Shown here one piece after another: positions 39,663 through 63,587 of a DNA stretch of 64,000 bases. Position 1 is the stretch's first letter, and each line of letters starts with the position of its first letter. The stretch is from the NCBI GenBank assembly GCA_012845835.1, contig JABAKD010000026.1, forward strand, positions 12,847,611 to 12,911,610, in the 5' to 3' direction. The DNA comes from Undaria pinnatifida. Taxonomy: Eukaryota; Sar; Phaeophyceae; Laminariales; Alariaceae. The translations under genes were made by a program, and so were the position numbers. A model generated the notes under the pieces. That model made no database searches and was not told where the DNA came from. It was given only the letters and a program-made list of their open reading frames with translations.

Positions 39663-40159
39663 GAAACCTCTATCGAGTCTTAAGCGCCCCTTTACTACTG
39701 GCAAGCCTTTATTTCTTGCAAAACTTACGTGAAGTTATTATAGGGAGGGTTAAGCTCCTGGCGCGAGGAGCCAAACAGACAAAAAAACGGTCCATCTCTA
39801 CTGTTGCATGCGTCCCCAGGTATGAAAAAAGTTGTTCCCTTCGCGAAAAGGCAATCTTGATGACGATTTTTTCTGACGATTTTCGGGTTAAGGAGCCTCC
39901 CCCGTCATTCAGAATACCAAAAAAAATTACAAACAAACGGGTACCAGGTATACCTTAACACCCTCTAGTAGCGTGGCACGCGTCGCCTGAAAAAAGCTAC
40001 GGGATCACAGTTCCGCGCGCCGTGTCAGGTGGGGTTTCTGATCTCTCCTGTGTCACAAGGCTTGTATCTATGTCCGAAACGGAACAAATGTCGTTTTTTT
40101 TTGTCTGTGTCTGTGTGTCTGTCTGTCTGTCTTTCCGTCTGTCTGTCTGTGTGTCTGGT

Positions 40160-41060
<901 letters not shown>

Positions 41061-41414
41061 CGTGTCCGTCTGTCTGTTTGTCTGCCTGCCCGCCTGTCTG
41101 TCTGCCCGTCCGAACACGGCGGCATCGTTGCTTCGGCGGCCGAGTGTAATTGACGCACGACACACGAGCAGATGTGCGGTGGGTTAGCCTTCACTATTAC
41201 CGTTTTACACGTTTGCCGGAGCTTTTAAAAAAGTAAACGAAGAAAACCAGCCGCTCACCAGGCTTAACTATGGATGGAGCATTTAATAACACAGCGTAAC
41301 ACCGATGGAGAAGGGCTCCAATCCAATCAGGCACTCGCGTGTTCTGGACACACATGCATGCCTCGGTCTCGAGTGTGAAGGGGCGAGGAAGGGAGGTACC
41401 CGTTTCATGCACAG

Positions 41415-41685
41415 CGGTAGTCTTAACACCATCGACCCATCCCTATGATGCTGGGACGGAGTTCGTCGGGTTTTCACCGACTAGGCAGGCATTGTGTGCA
41501 CCAAGCGCGAAGCGCCGTGAGTTGTCTGGCGAGTCTCATGAAGAGTTGGGCTGCATCCTACGAAGTGCCACTTGTGAGGAGGACTTCCGCACCTTGTGCG
41601 CACTTTGTTGCGCATCGGATGGAAGCCCCGAATGAACTTATTTGTTCTCTGATGCGGCCATTTCCAGAGAAAGCAACGGAGATAC
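41415..41685 (+). repeat. Family C dispersed repeat (longest copy)
   Basis: Same blocks as at 4049-4296: GGGACGGAGTTCGTCGGGTT, CACCGACTAGGCAGGCATTG, GCGCGAAGCGCCGTGAG and GAGGACTTCCGCACCTTGTG. No shared coding frame. Confidence 0.65.
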
Positions 41686-42049
41686 ATTGTACCTACCTCG
41701 TGGGTTCCTGCGCACTACGTTATATCATCCCCGTCCGCGGAGGTAACGCTCTCCGCTCCGCACGATATGATCTAAGTCGACCACCGTCTCGGTTACCACC
41801 AACACATAAAAACGAGAAAAAAAAACGGTATCGTGGTGGTGTAGCTCACAGAGTAAGAGGCGTGTTTTATGGCGTCGTTGACAACCGCCACTAGCCCCAG
41901 CAGGGGGAGAAGGGAGGGGAGGGTCTCTTGAAAATGGAACTGAGTAGGTAAATGTTATCGACACAGGCGTTCTCGACATGCATACCACTCCTTCATGCGC
42001 AAAAAGAAAGGGGCGCGGGGGGGGGGGGTCGTTAACAAGGTCACAGCAG

Positions 42050-43312
42050 TTAAGGAGAAGGAGGAAGAGACAGGGGTTTGGATCGCAAATACTGAAGAGC
42101 CTTGACGGTTGCCCGTCTTTCGGCGGAAGCAGCCGCCGCCTCGGCTCTCTCTGCGCGTGCCCGAAATTGTCCCACCACTCGCTCCACCTCGCTTTTCATG
42201 GTCTCTAGAACCTTTTGCGAGTGCCGTCGCTCCGTCTCGAGCTTCCGTCGGAGACCATCATTGTCGTCGTCGCAGTAGATGTCGGCGTTGTTGTTGGTTG
42301 AGCTCTTGGAGTAGATGGCGGTATGGGTTTTATCTGGGTTCTGGTGGTAATCGGTGTTGTTGGTGATGTCAGTGTTCTTGGAGTAGACGTCGGTGTTTCT
42401 GTTGTCTAGATTATTGCGGGGGACTCCGCCGTCACTGTCTCGGTTTTCGCAGAAGACGTCGGCATTGCTGGCTACGTTACCTGTTCCGCTCTCCGCGACT
42501 GGGATTGGCTTGCGCCCTCGCCGACTCCCGGTGGAGAGCAACACTCTCCCGACATCGCCTGGTTCTAGCACAGCAGCAGTAGCAGCAGCAGCAACAGCAG
42601 TGGCGTCTTCTATCTCCGAGACAGAAGCATCCGCGGTGGCGCATTCTTCGTGGCTTCCCCGGCCACGCCCTTTCTCGACGAGTTCTTCTTCATGGTTGAC
42701 AGACGCTTTGTGTTGAGGACGCGATGTAAAGGGCAGCGGCGGAGGAACCTCTCCGCCGTCCGCCGATCTCCCCCGGTCTCCTAATCGGACCCCTCGAGGG
42801 TCTCGCCGAGATGTAGGGGGTACCGATCGACGATTCTCTTTGCTCTCCGTTGACCTCCCCCGGGCGACTGGTCGCCTCCCCCGAGGGGTTCGATATCCGC
42901 CATTTATCGCCGCCGGCCTTCCCTGGGCGTATACCTGGTCACTCCAAGGGTCTCGGGAACCATCGTCCGTCGGGGCCATCCGGAACCCGCGTCGTTCGGC
43001 TCCCAGCGCTCGCTCACCACGGCCTTCCCCCTCGAGCTTTTCAAGGCGAGCCGCCAGCTCCCCTACCGACTGCTTCATTGACGCTAGCCCGGCCGACAAG
43101 TGGTCCGCCGACTTGCTTCCAGGCGCTAACCCTCCGTGCTCGACTGATCTCGCATCGCCGGCTGGTACGGTTGGAGCATTGGTTCCCACCACATCTCGAT
43201 AACCCAGGCTGTCGACATTGTTAGTGGTGTCTGCTCGACCTTCCCCTGGAACTGCGTTAGCCGAAGAGCTGGGCAATTCGTCCTCGGTAGGGTAACAGTT
43301 GCCATCGTCCCT
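42050..43312 (-). other. Last exon: Asn-rich repeat and C-terminal coiled coil
   Basis: 420 codons plus stop. Contains a short leucine/lysine-rich helix (SVGELAARLEKLEGEG), a basic Arg/Pro/Ser region, an Ala run, then degenerate repeats of about 12-14 residues with the pattern N-x-D-(V/I)-(F/Y)-x-(K/E)-N (for example NTDVYSKNTDITNN). The end is a strong coiled coil (LRRKLETERRHSQKVLETMK onward, then AERAEAAAASAERRATVKAL). The repeat is visible in DNA at 42255-42470 as CGGTGTTGTT-type units. Confidence 0.8.
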
Positions 43313-46300
43313 CTGTTTGGCTCTGATTGGAACGCGGTGGTCGGTGGGGCGGAGCTTTGGGGGACTTGCGGCCTTCCCGCGTGCGTTGTTTGGAGCGCTG
43401 CCAGTCTGATGGACGGAGGGGAGGGGAGGGAAGGGGAGGGGGAGCGTTTGTGGAGCGTGAAACGTGGTATACAGTACAGATTACACCTTGTAAGAAAAAG
43501 GGATGTTACTCGTTGCTGTCCCACTTACGGACTTTGTGCGCCCTCCGTTTGCTCGGCAGACGGGAAGAGATGTGGAGGGGGGCGTACGGATGTTTTTGCT
43601 TGACGTGTCATTTGACCATCAACCACGTATCCCTTTCGAGACGGAGTACAGTTCCTAGTCCTCATATAGACATCTCCAACGTTTGGGCGCTCAGCACATT
43701 TCTTCCTTATAATACATTATTTTGTTTCTTGTCTAGTCTCCTTCCTCTATGGCCGTCTGTGGCAAGGTCTGTGGCCACCATCTATCTCTTATGATAGCGA
43801 TCTTTTCCCTACTGCTATCAAATGTATCAAACTTCTCCATGTGGGACATCGGTCCATTTTCCTCGATGTGAGGGGGGGGGGGGGGGTTCGTGGTGCGTGC
43901 ACGCTGTACATAACGTGAAGAGGACACCTGGTAATAGCCAGGAATGTTGACCGAGGGGCTGAGTTTGTTGCTTGAAAATGAGCGCTTTCTGAGCTAACTT
44001 CAGCATATCGGCTTCCTAAATTTGATGTTAGACTGCCCGGCTGCCCTTTACAGTACTCGCCTTTTCATTGCTGTAAATTAGCGGACAGATCGTTCGAGAG
44101 CAAAGATGTCGGTTGACGGCACTCTTGACCTTTTGTGACGGACAACCGTCAAGGACCGCTTCATACTATAAGCAGTATATTACGTCTGACGAGGCATTGA
44201 CGGAACAAAACTAGACGACCGTCATCCCACACCGTTGTTCAGGAATGCTGCGCACTGTCGCCGAGCAGGTGCTACTGTGTGTACCGCTTTTGCCCTGAGC
44301 GCCACGAGCACGAGCTGTTCAACTCCCGAAAGGTGGCGTCCATCTCGGATAGTGACACACGCTAGGGTGCAGAGAGGTGTACCCTTTTTTTTTCCCTCCC
44401 TTCTGAGGGCCGCTGCTTGAGGAGCTCTGTAGACACATGCCACGGTAAACTTGAACCATTTTCTGTCTTAAGACCTTCACTCGAGGAGTACTATACCTCA
44501 CCCTCACGAAAGTATTTTCGAGAAAAACTGAGAAGGCGAACTCGAAAAATGCGACTCGACGAACAAACTCGTGGCCCAAGGTATGCAAAAAACGTTTATT
44601 TTTGCGAAGCAAGAATGAGCATTTCGACAATTTTGGGTAATTTTGGGTTGAGGACCCCCCCCCCCCCCGTCATTCATTCAGAAAATTGCTTTATTTGGCC
44701 CCAAAAAATGGCTCATAAGACGCGTGCTACGACAGAGAGGTTTGTTTAAGGTTTACGGCTTTTTGACTTTTTTCGTTTCTGAATTAATGGGGCTCCTACA
44801 CCCCAAAAAATCGCACTTTTTTTTTCCCCGCACTTTTGTTTTTTTCGGCTGGTGTACCTCGGCGAGGGGATAGTTCCTGTCCGTTACCAGTTGCATGCAT
44901 AGAATAGGACGTTCGGTTTTGTCCAAACCAGGTTTTTTGAGAAATTTCCAAACTTTTGTTTCAGGAAGTTTATAACGCCCCTTTGAGTGAGGAGCCTCGG
45001 AAAAACTTGAGGGCGCACGTCTTCCGCAGCATGCGCCCTCTACCCCTTTCGCGCCACGCATTCTATACTTAACCCCCCCCCCCCCAAAAAAAAAAAAGGG
45101 ATTCGTGGAAAAGCTAGAAAGCGACGCCCGAAAGAGATATCGCAATTACCTACTACTTCCTTGGGGTGCACAACGAAAAGTGTTGCGAAAAAAATACAAC
45201 TAACAAAAAACAAGAAAAAAAAAGGACGGAACTCGGACGATTCTGGGTCAATCAAGAAGCTCCCGTTGCTCAGAAAACGTTTGGGGCCGAAAATGCTACC
45301 TCTATTATCGTAGGTACACAACGAAAAAATGTTCCCCCCCCCCCAAAAAAAAAAAAGAGAACGGAATTATGACGATTTTGGGGGTTAAGGAGCTCCGTTG
45401 TTCAGAGACCGTTTCGTACCAACGTAAAAAAAACTATCCCGCAGCACGCGTCGTTTGAGGACGCCTACACCTAGCCCAGCAACCGGTTTTCAGCAAGAAA
45501 AATGCAGGCAAATGCCCGACACGTAACCCCATGGGGCTGGTGTCTATTAATAGCGAATTTCGCTGTATAAAGCACATTCATGGCCGTAGTAACGTGAAGT
45601 CCATCGGCCTCCATCCCCCTCTGGGATGTGTATCTAGCGAATTAGGCTGTAAAGCGAATCCGTCGCTCCAGGGTGAAGGCTGTCTACCCCCACTCTCTTC
45701 TTCCGGGATACCCGTGGGCTTCCCCCCGCCGCGACGCTTACCTTGGTCCGACGACTTCTTTCGGCGTCCAACTGTCGCCGCGCCAGTTTTAACTCCTCGC
45801 TTAGCGCGCTGATTCGCCGTGCGCTTGCGGCCCTGTGCCCGCCTAGCACCGCCTGAGCTTTGTCGCGCTCCTGTTGCAGCGCGCCTTGCATCTGCTCGCG
45901 AAATCTGCGTTCTTGCTAGTGAATGACGCACAGACGGCACACGAAAAGGCTAAGATGGTTGGAGGGCGCGTATTGTATTGCAGGAATATCACGTGGTATC
46001 GGTTCATCTTGATTTGTTTTGGTTCTGCTCAAGAGATCTTACGCGCGCGAGTGAGTGAGTGCACACGAAAATAGTACTGAGGTAAACCTGCGTTCGACCT
46101 ACGCAAAAAAGATGGAAGCGCGTGCCTTAGTGGTAGCACGCAAAACGTTAAGGTGGTTGTTGGAAAGCGTGCCGAAACACGTGTAGACCCGCTATTAATA
46201 TCCTTGAATTGTCTCCTATCAATAACTGTTTTGCTGCAAAAAATTGTTTTTGCTTTTCGGAAGCTGTACGATCGTTCGCACATTGTGTACACCCGGCCTC

Positions 46301-49300
46301 GCTGTATCAGGCAACAGCTGTGCAGCAGCGCGAAGGAAATTGTTTTGGTAGGGTGTTTGGCGGTTCGGGCCATTGGTCGCGGTTTGGATCGGATCAAGGC
46401 GACCCGAGATCTGAAGACCTCCTGACCCGGCCGGACCCGACCCGACCCCTGAGATTTCGAATACCTTCGGACTCCACCAGACTCTGCCCGCGAGCCTATT
46501 TTCACACCTACCTCCTCCTGATCAGACCCGCGGGTCAAGTCATCATCCGTGAACAATGAAAACCTCTGCTTTTTTATCTCTTTCAGAACTGCAGCACACA
46601 ATAAAAAAATAAAAATGACAAACCCGGGGACCGAGTCATGACCCGTGAAAAGTTAAAATCCCTGTTTCGTTTGTATCCCTCTTCAAAAACTTCAATACTA
46701 AAAACAAAAAGACATCTAAGTGGATGTCCCCGAATTCATGGGTGAAATCTCAACGTGATTGAGTTGATCCGTTTTGGGTCTTCAGATGGGAACAGAGATA
46801 GATAAAATCACGGCCACAGCATCGGCCGCGGGCAGCAACCCGACCCTGTTGGTTATGGAGATGGTGGATTTCAATACCGAAATCGTGCCGGATCAAGACT
46901 ATAGTGGTAATGTAGTAGCCACTTTCAGGACCTATATTTCCGCAGCTTGGGGCTACTCGAGCTAGAGTGGCTGCCGTGTTTCGCGATGATACTGTATGCA
47001 CAGCCGTGGACTTGCCGAGCACATTTTGCCGACAAACAAAAGAACGAGGTTTGTTTGTGAGTGAGCCTTTTTGTTTCGGACAATGCTCGTACCGTAGACC
47101 GTAGGATGGTGCTTGTACTGGAGGTGATGCTCGTACTGCAGATCGTTTACCGTAAACGGCCTAAAGCGGCTGGTGATACCTCGTCCCCAAACATTTGTCG
47201 TTGTGTCTGGGTTGGGGTTAGGGCTGACAAAGGCGGAGAAGAAATGTTGTTTCACCGTAGACGGCCTAAAGCGGCTGGTGATACCTCGTCCCGAAACGTT
47301 TTGTCGTCGTGTCTGGGTTGGGGTTATGGCTGACAAAGGCGGAGAAGAGATGCTACCCGTGTGGAAGCTGATTCGCATTGCCACAAGGCGCTCCAACCTT
47401 TATATTGCGGCGGCCACCACCGCAACGACTGTTGGCGCCTGACAGAATGTGAGCTCCATATGCGGCGGCATATAGGGTGCTTTCACTTCGCACAGACACA
47501 CCGCACAAAGAGCGAGGGCACACACAAAAAATATCATGTGCAAGAGCTCGATATATCATAAGCGGGTCGTACCTGGGCTAGCTTCGCTTGTAAATGACCG
47601 TCCGCCGCGGTAAGCTTGGCCTTGAGGAGTCTTACCTCCTCGGCTAAGTGCATGGTCTCCGCCGCATATCTGGCCACGCCGGGTGTCAGGGATAGGCAAA
47701 GCGAGCACTGGTATATGGTCGGGCGCAGACGGGTCGTTGGTACCCTTTCGATGTACTCGCTTACCCTGAGAATATGCATGTAGCCTCAGCTTGAACTTCT
47801 CCTCCTCTTTCTCCTCCTCTTTCCTCTTGACCTCTTTACCTCTTTATTCGACTCCTCCTCCTCGTTGTTAGCTATTTTAGCATGTCATTTCGATACCGAA
47901 ACTTTTCGTTCGCGTTCTGTGCACATTGTGTACGTGGTGACGGGGATGCTCTTCCTCTCGAAGCAAATGCAGGCTGCATGCTGCGAGTACGAAGGCTAAA
48001 GGTGGAGCTGATACGCTGCACCCGAAACGGTAAGCACAGCAGGCGCAAGCCAAAAAACCAAACTACTCGCATGTTTCATAATCTATTGCGTTTATTTCGT
48101 TTTTGGTGTAATCTCTTTGATTTTGCAGCCCAACTCGCCCTCGGCGACCTTCTGAACAAGCCGTGGTCACAGGTGTAACCCCTTCTCCCCCCCCCAGTAT
48201 ATGCCTTCATGTTTATGGCGCATATGGTTCGGCCTTCCCACTGCTGGTAGATTTGCATCGAATGTGTCCAACTCGCGCTCTTTTCAACCTGCCAGTTTTG
48301 CAATAAAAAGGCCATTGCGGGTGTCCAACTCGCGACACCGACTTCATTAGGTACGCAGCTGACTACGGAACCACCGGGAACATCGACGTTTGGACCTAAG
48401 CGACCAAAGAAACGTATTCCATCGTCCATGTAATTCGTCCGGTTTGCTTGTGCCTTGATTTTCCTACCCTGTGCGTTTGACGTTAAATTAATTTTTCTGC
48501 CTGATAGAGAGTGACCACTGGGTGTGCGGAACGTCTCGATGGGTGGAAAACACGGTTTAGCGTAAACGATTAAAGCACGCGCACACGCACACATACGCGT
48601 TCATTTAAAAAATAGTGCCACAAATGAAACGAAGTAAATGCATACTTCGTATAGACATATTCCTTACGTTCACCAGGCATTACTCCATGCTTATTGGCAT
48701 CCGCAAAATCTTGGGGAAGTAAGGTGTACGGCCGTAGGGCAACTCGCACAACAGTAACGAAAAAAAAAGACACGCTCACCGACGTTGGACAGATAGCCGA
48801 ACAGTATCCCAGCGCGTGCATCCTCCGGAACCTCGACTCGTCCGTTGCAGTGGCAGCGGCGTTGGCGGCAACGATGTTCCATGGTTGACACCCCCCAGTC
48901 CTATCACCGTTTCAGTGGCTCTTTCTTCCGCGTGTAACGGTTCAACGGGGTCATCTTTCCGTGAAATAGCTGTTTTTCGTTCATCCGGCTGGACGCAGCT
49001 GTTGTTCGTGCTTTCCTGCGCAAGAGAGGATTCTGGTCCAAGCTTCTGGACACTTGCATTGTTCGCGCTTCCGTGCGCAGCTTCCGGTTTCTCCGGGGCA
49101 GGCTGATTCTCACGGTGGCTGTCCAGAGCCCTAGGAACCGTCTCCTCGACGGTCTTAGCCGGCCGAGGTGTCTTTTCACGACCAGCACGACTCGTCGCCG
49201 TGAGTATGCCATGGATTCTCTCGTCGCCTGTGGTGGTGGTGGTGTCATCGTCCCCAGCCTTTTGAGCCTCCGAGACAATAGGGGTGCCCATAGCGCCAAC

Positions 49301-52300
49301 GGCGACAGGTGTCACAAAGGTAGAGGCGGACGTTTCGTCTTCTCGAGACGGTGAGACGATAGACGCGGCCGCGGTCGTGTTAAAACAGGTGGGGGTGCTT
49401 TCGAGCGACGACGGAGGCGGAATATCTGGACAATCTGGTCGCGGTTGCCCTCCTTCTGCGCTTACGCTTCGGTCCATCCCCAACCCATCCGATGATTTTA
49501 AGGTTGACCCTTCAACAGGTTTCTTACCCGGCTCTATCATCCCTGCCGTCCTGCCACTGGCACATGGTTCAGCGTCATCGGGGCTATCTTCTGCAACAAC
49601 CCGGTTTGTACCATGCCGTCTGGCCTGTCGTTCACCGCCAGTCGGTGCGCCTGCAGCAGCCGCCAAACCAGAGTATGGGTCTGGCGACTCCTGCCGAGCC
49701 AAATCACTGTGTTCGCGACCCGATGCGTTTGTTAATGTTGCCCCTCGCGATGTCGAGGCGGTTGTGTCGGGAGTCGACGGGGTCGTCCCCGTTAAGTCCT
49801 CCTTGCCGATTCCCGCGTCTTCCTGTTCAGGCACGGGTAGATCAGCCAGGGGACTCTTAAAAGTCGCGCCCTCCCCAACCGCCGCCGGTACTTTTGAGAC
49901 TTGTTTACCATCGGTGGGGGAAGTTACTTTTCGGGCATCACCACGAGCACCACCGCCAGCCCTCGTCGCGCCATCATGCTTCGACGACTCAGCCGAATCC
50001 GTGTCGCCGCTGCTTGGAGGTAATTTGGTGGGCTCGTAGGGGTAAAGGGGGATGACCTGCTGGGGCGATGCGCTCCATTCGCTGTCGCCATCTTCTAGCT
50101 TGACGTACAAGCTGCCGTCGTCGTTAACTCTGCCAATTGTGCCTGGGTGGTATCCCTGGTGGTTTGGGGTTGGTACGTGTGTGAAATCAGTTAGGGTCGA
50201 TCATAGCGATACACACAATATTTCAGTTGTTAATGAAATTTGTTGTCAAACCCAAAGAGAGTTGCACCTTAACGAGGACGGCTCGCAAAAATAAACGCCC
50301 CCGCGGCACAGAACCGTCAATACCGCAGCAACGCTGGCCGACGTCATCCGCGTGTTTGTCCCACTGCTGTTGGCCTGGCTCGTAGGCAGGTGCCGGCTTG
50401 GGGAGTGAAATCCACGACCAACTCGTTGCGCCACAACGCCCAAAGTTAAGTATCAGGTATTGCCCTCGACGAGCTGGTTCGGTCGGCCGCCTCGGTGCGG
50501 TCACTTTGTCAACTTGACGAAGAGGGCTCAGAAACCCATTGAGCCTTCTGTGATTAATCATGACGACTAGTCATGACCTTCGAGTGACCTTGGGAACGAC
50601 CCTGATGTTGACACTGCTCGAACGGTCCGGCTGCCCGATCCTCTACACATTTTGATCTAAATTTCAGCTCTACGCAGAAAAAAACAGGAAAAACTCAATC
50701 TCCGATTTTTTTTGCTCTCTCACGTTTTTTGGCTTTCTACAGCAAAACTCAAGCGAAAACGAAAGTTTCAGCAAAAAAATGAAATAAGCTCGTCGTTAAG
50801 ACCGTCCCTTGAGCGCGATCTCGCAAGGAAGGAAAAAATCTTCGTCAAAATAGGTAATGTATTTGACTTTACGGCATATGCCGCAAAAGCAAGCCGCCGC
50901 CATCACCAACCCTACCGGTGACCCTGGTGTCTAGTTTAGGTACGGGGGCTAAAGTCTTTAGGTACGATCTAGGAATGCAGGCGGAAACCCCGTCGACATG
51001 AACCATATTGTGAACTGTACGGCGTAGACCATCCAGGACTGCGGATTGTTTTTCAACACAAGGCCATATCGCGGACTGTACGGCATTTGCCGTACTGGCA
51101 GGCGGACTTCGCCGAAATAGGCAATAGCTTGGGCGGTGCGTCATTCACCGTACAGGCAGCGTGCATAGTACAGACCGTCTAAAGACGTAACTCCATGACC
51201 GTTTTTCGTGCGAAAGTTATTGGATGCTCGTCAGGAATGACTCAAATAACAACTAACCGTAAAGTTCAGCCACCTCACAAGCCTAGACTTTGCCCAATAA
51301 TGCAGGGTAACTGTTCGAACCTTCGTACCTTGCCTTTCCTCGTTAGCTTCAACTCCACCGCTAGGCCTGCTCGTAGTGGTGGTGGGGCCTGCCCTGGACT
51401 TCGCACTCTTCCGGCTTGCACTCCATCCTCATTGTCGCCGTCGTCGTAGGCGATGTCGTATAACACCTTGCCTGGAGAAACTTCATACGCTCGCTGAACC
51501 TGAGGAACCGCGCCGCGCGAAAACCGTCACAGCCATGAGGAAGTGCTTACGACCACGTGTTCTTGCTGGGAGATTGGAGCATTATGATACAAGAAGCAAG
51601 CGGAATGCCAAAATAAAAGCCCCGAGGCAGTTGTTACTATAAGGCTACGATACGTATCCTCTTTAGTCTTCATACGCAAGAGCTCTTTGAAGTTGAACCC
51701 CATGCTCACCTTCCCCATGAACCATTTTGATCGACCACCGAACCGAGCTTCCACTGTATCCTCCTGCTGGTGTCGATCGTTAGCGGATGCTCTCAAGGGA
51801 ATAGAAATACCCTCGGCAGCTGACGGGTTGGGAGGTTTCAGGCGGCTCGGGCGTTTCTTCTCTACCTTTAGCGGCTCGTCGTCGTCGCCGCTGAGTAATG
51901 CTAAGTCCATCTCGCTCTCCATTTTCCGTTGCGCTCGTCGTTCGCGTTCTTTTCTTTGCTGCCGTCTGCTTGGGTTGCTGTCATCATCACCATCACGATC
52001 ACTGCCACTTCTATTTATAATTGTCACTGATTGATTTCGTCCTCTTTGACCCGAGGACGGATGATGAACCTCTCCTCCACCTCCACCTCCTCCTCCTCCT
52101 TCTCCGACCAGGCGCTCGGGCCGTTCTTTCCGTGTCGAGCGAGTGCTGCTGTCACGGTTGCGAGTGCCGCTGGATTCCATGTCGCGAGTGGTTCTGTGCG
52201 AAACGCAAAGCCGCAATGAGTGCAATGGGTCATGTTAACAATATTGGTAGCGTTCAAGATGGCAACGTACGTTTAGGCGAGTAAAGCCAGGTGGGCGAGC

Positions 52301-52847
52301 AGGCAGGCAGGTCGGGTGTCGCCGAAACACATACATTGTGAGGACACTATCATAGTCTAACGCACGGCTCTCAGCGGAGCGGCATTTCTCTGGTGTTTTT
52401 TTCTCGTTCTCTGTTTCTCCTGCAGTTATGTCTGGTTAGCTACGTTGTGCATGTTCCGTTTATACGCATGCAGCAGCTTGGCATTATATGGACAGCTCTG
52501 TTTACTCATGTGTACCAGGTACTGCATTTGCGATGCTTATCTCTGTTTCGTAACTTATTCCCACAGAGCTTGCATATTTTTCGCGTCTCTCTACATTGAA
52601 GCATCGGCGCGGACACTGGATGCGCCCAACATCAGAGGGTAAAAGAGAATGACTCACACGTACACAGCTAGATTCGGGCTTGATTTAATGTCAGACTAAC
52701 AATAACAACAACATCAACAACGTCATGAATCACGAGGGTCGCGAAAAACTTGAGAATATCCATACAGTTACTGCACTTGTGTGAGTACCTATCTTCGCCA
52801 TCGTCATCGGACAAGAAGCCGTACGAGTCGCCTTCCGCGCCAGACAT
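42050..52847 (-). CDS. Tandem Tudor-like domain and coiled-coil protein (7 exons)
   Basis: Exons in transcription order: 52847-52789, 52193-51710, 51499-51329, 50155-48780, 47669-47573, 45915-45742, 43312-42050. All are GT-AG with matching phases; 1,207 residues. The start is the first ATG of the first exon (MSGAEGDSYGFLSDDDGED). Residues ~20-165 are acidic/basic and Gly-rich. Tudor-like module 1 is at ~166-212 (EARFGGRSKWFMGK, then VLYDIAYDDGDNEDGV). Module 2 is at ~225-275 (AGLAVELKLTRKGK, HPGTIGRVNDDGSLYVKLED, GDSEW). Residues ~280-690 are Ser/Thr/Pro-rich and probably disordered. Coiled coil covers ~700-787, followed by a low-complexity region, an Asn-rich repeat and a final coiled coil at ~1125-1195. 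Tudor-type modules bind methylated lysine or arginine, so a chromatin or RNP adaptor role is likely but inferred. The exon 43312 start uses a weak AAACAG acceptor. Confidence 0.8.
44345..45455. repeat. Cluster of degraded or nested family A elements
   Basis: Family A ends and cores recur: GACGCGTGCTACGACAGAG (44719), ATTTTGGGTTGAGGA (44640), TTATGACGATTTTGGGGGTT (45366) and GCAGCACGCGTCG (45441). Copies appear nested and diverged. In the intron 43313-45741 of the Tudor gene. Confidence 0.5.
46336..46670. repeat. Degraded GGGTC hairpin element
   Basis: GGACCCGACCCGACCCCTGA, AGACCCGCGGGTCAAGTC and CGTGAAAAGTTAAAATCCCT resemble the right arm of the 1807-2170 element. Intronic in the Tudor gene. 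Confidence 0.5.
47150..47350. repeat. 105-bp tandem duplication
   Basis: Two units starting CGGCCTAAAGCGGCTGGTGA at 47157 and 47262, both containing TGTCTGGGTTGGGGTTA and TGACAAAGGCGGAGAAGA. In the intron 45916-47572 of the Tudor gene. Confidence 0.85.
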
Positions 52848-53393
52848 GTCGTTGAGTACACGTACACACGCAGCAGCTCAGTGCCTCGCTCCAGAGAATT
52901 GGGTGCACCCCATGTGTCTAGCGAACCCTCAGGCGGAGTCGGGTCGTCGACCAGCGATGCGACGCCGGATCGGCCGTCCGCGGTCACCTGTCGGCAGAAA
53001 ATATATCAGAAGACGTCCAAGCGGCGCCTTCAAGCAACGGAAGCAGTTAGTGTGTACGCTGCGATCACAAGGGTGCATAGGGCCGGGCGCTTCACACAAA
53101 AACATAGTACAACAGCAGTACGAGTAGTGTTGTCTGCTCTCTGTCATGGGGCGGGAGTGCTGTCTCCTGGTCAGCTAAAGCAGTCGACGATCGGTCGATC
53201 GGTCGTCGACTCGTCGACTGATCGATGAAAAAATGGAGCGTTTCATTCGAACCGGAACTTATATGACACGAACCAGAACTTTCCTCGTTTTCGGTGAAAA
53301 AGGCGGCGTATTGTGAAAGCAGCGGCGTCTCGGGCGTGTAGCCCTACACTTCAGCAGCCCCCAGGTGCGCCGTCCGAGCCAGCCGGATCAAGT
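52848..53393. promoter_or_regulatory. Divergent intergenic region, putative bidirectional promoter
   Basis: 546 bp separate the start codon of the Tudor gene (-) from that of the cytochrome b5 gene (+), so both promoters and 5' leaders must fit here unless there are upstream non-coding exons. No TATA box is evident. A symmetric cluster of GATCGGTCGATCGG and GTCGACTCGTCGAC lies at 53186-53226. Function is inferred from arrangement only. Confidence 0.45.

Positions 53394-63587
<10,194 letters not shown>

Noticed and set aside
48076-48594. 172-codon reverse-strand ORF in a Tudor-gene intron
   Set aside because: No recognisable domain; includes sequence repeated at about 23975 (ACAAGCCGTGGTCACAGGTG), so probably repeat-derived.
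48691-48860. Alternative reverse frame with VEVPEDARAGILFGYLSNVG at the end of the large Tudor exon
   Set aside because: It looks protein-like, but reaching it needs an unusually short intron, while the main frame reaches the same donor in phase 2 and joins the next exon correctly. Kept as a real uncertainty for transcript checking.
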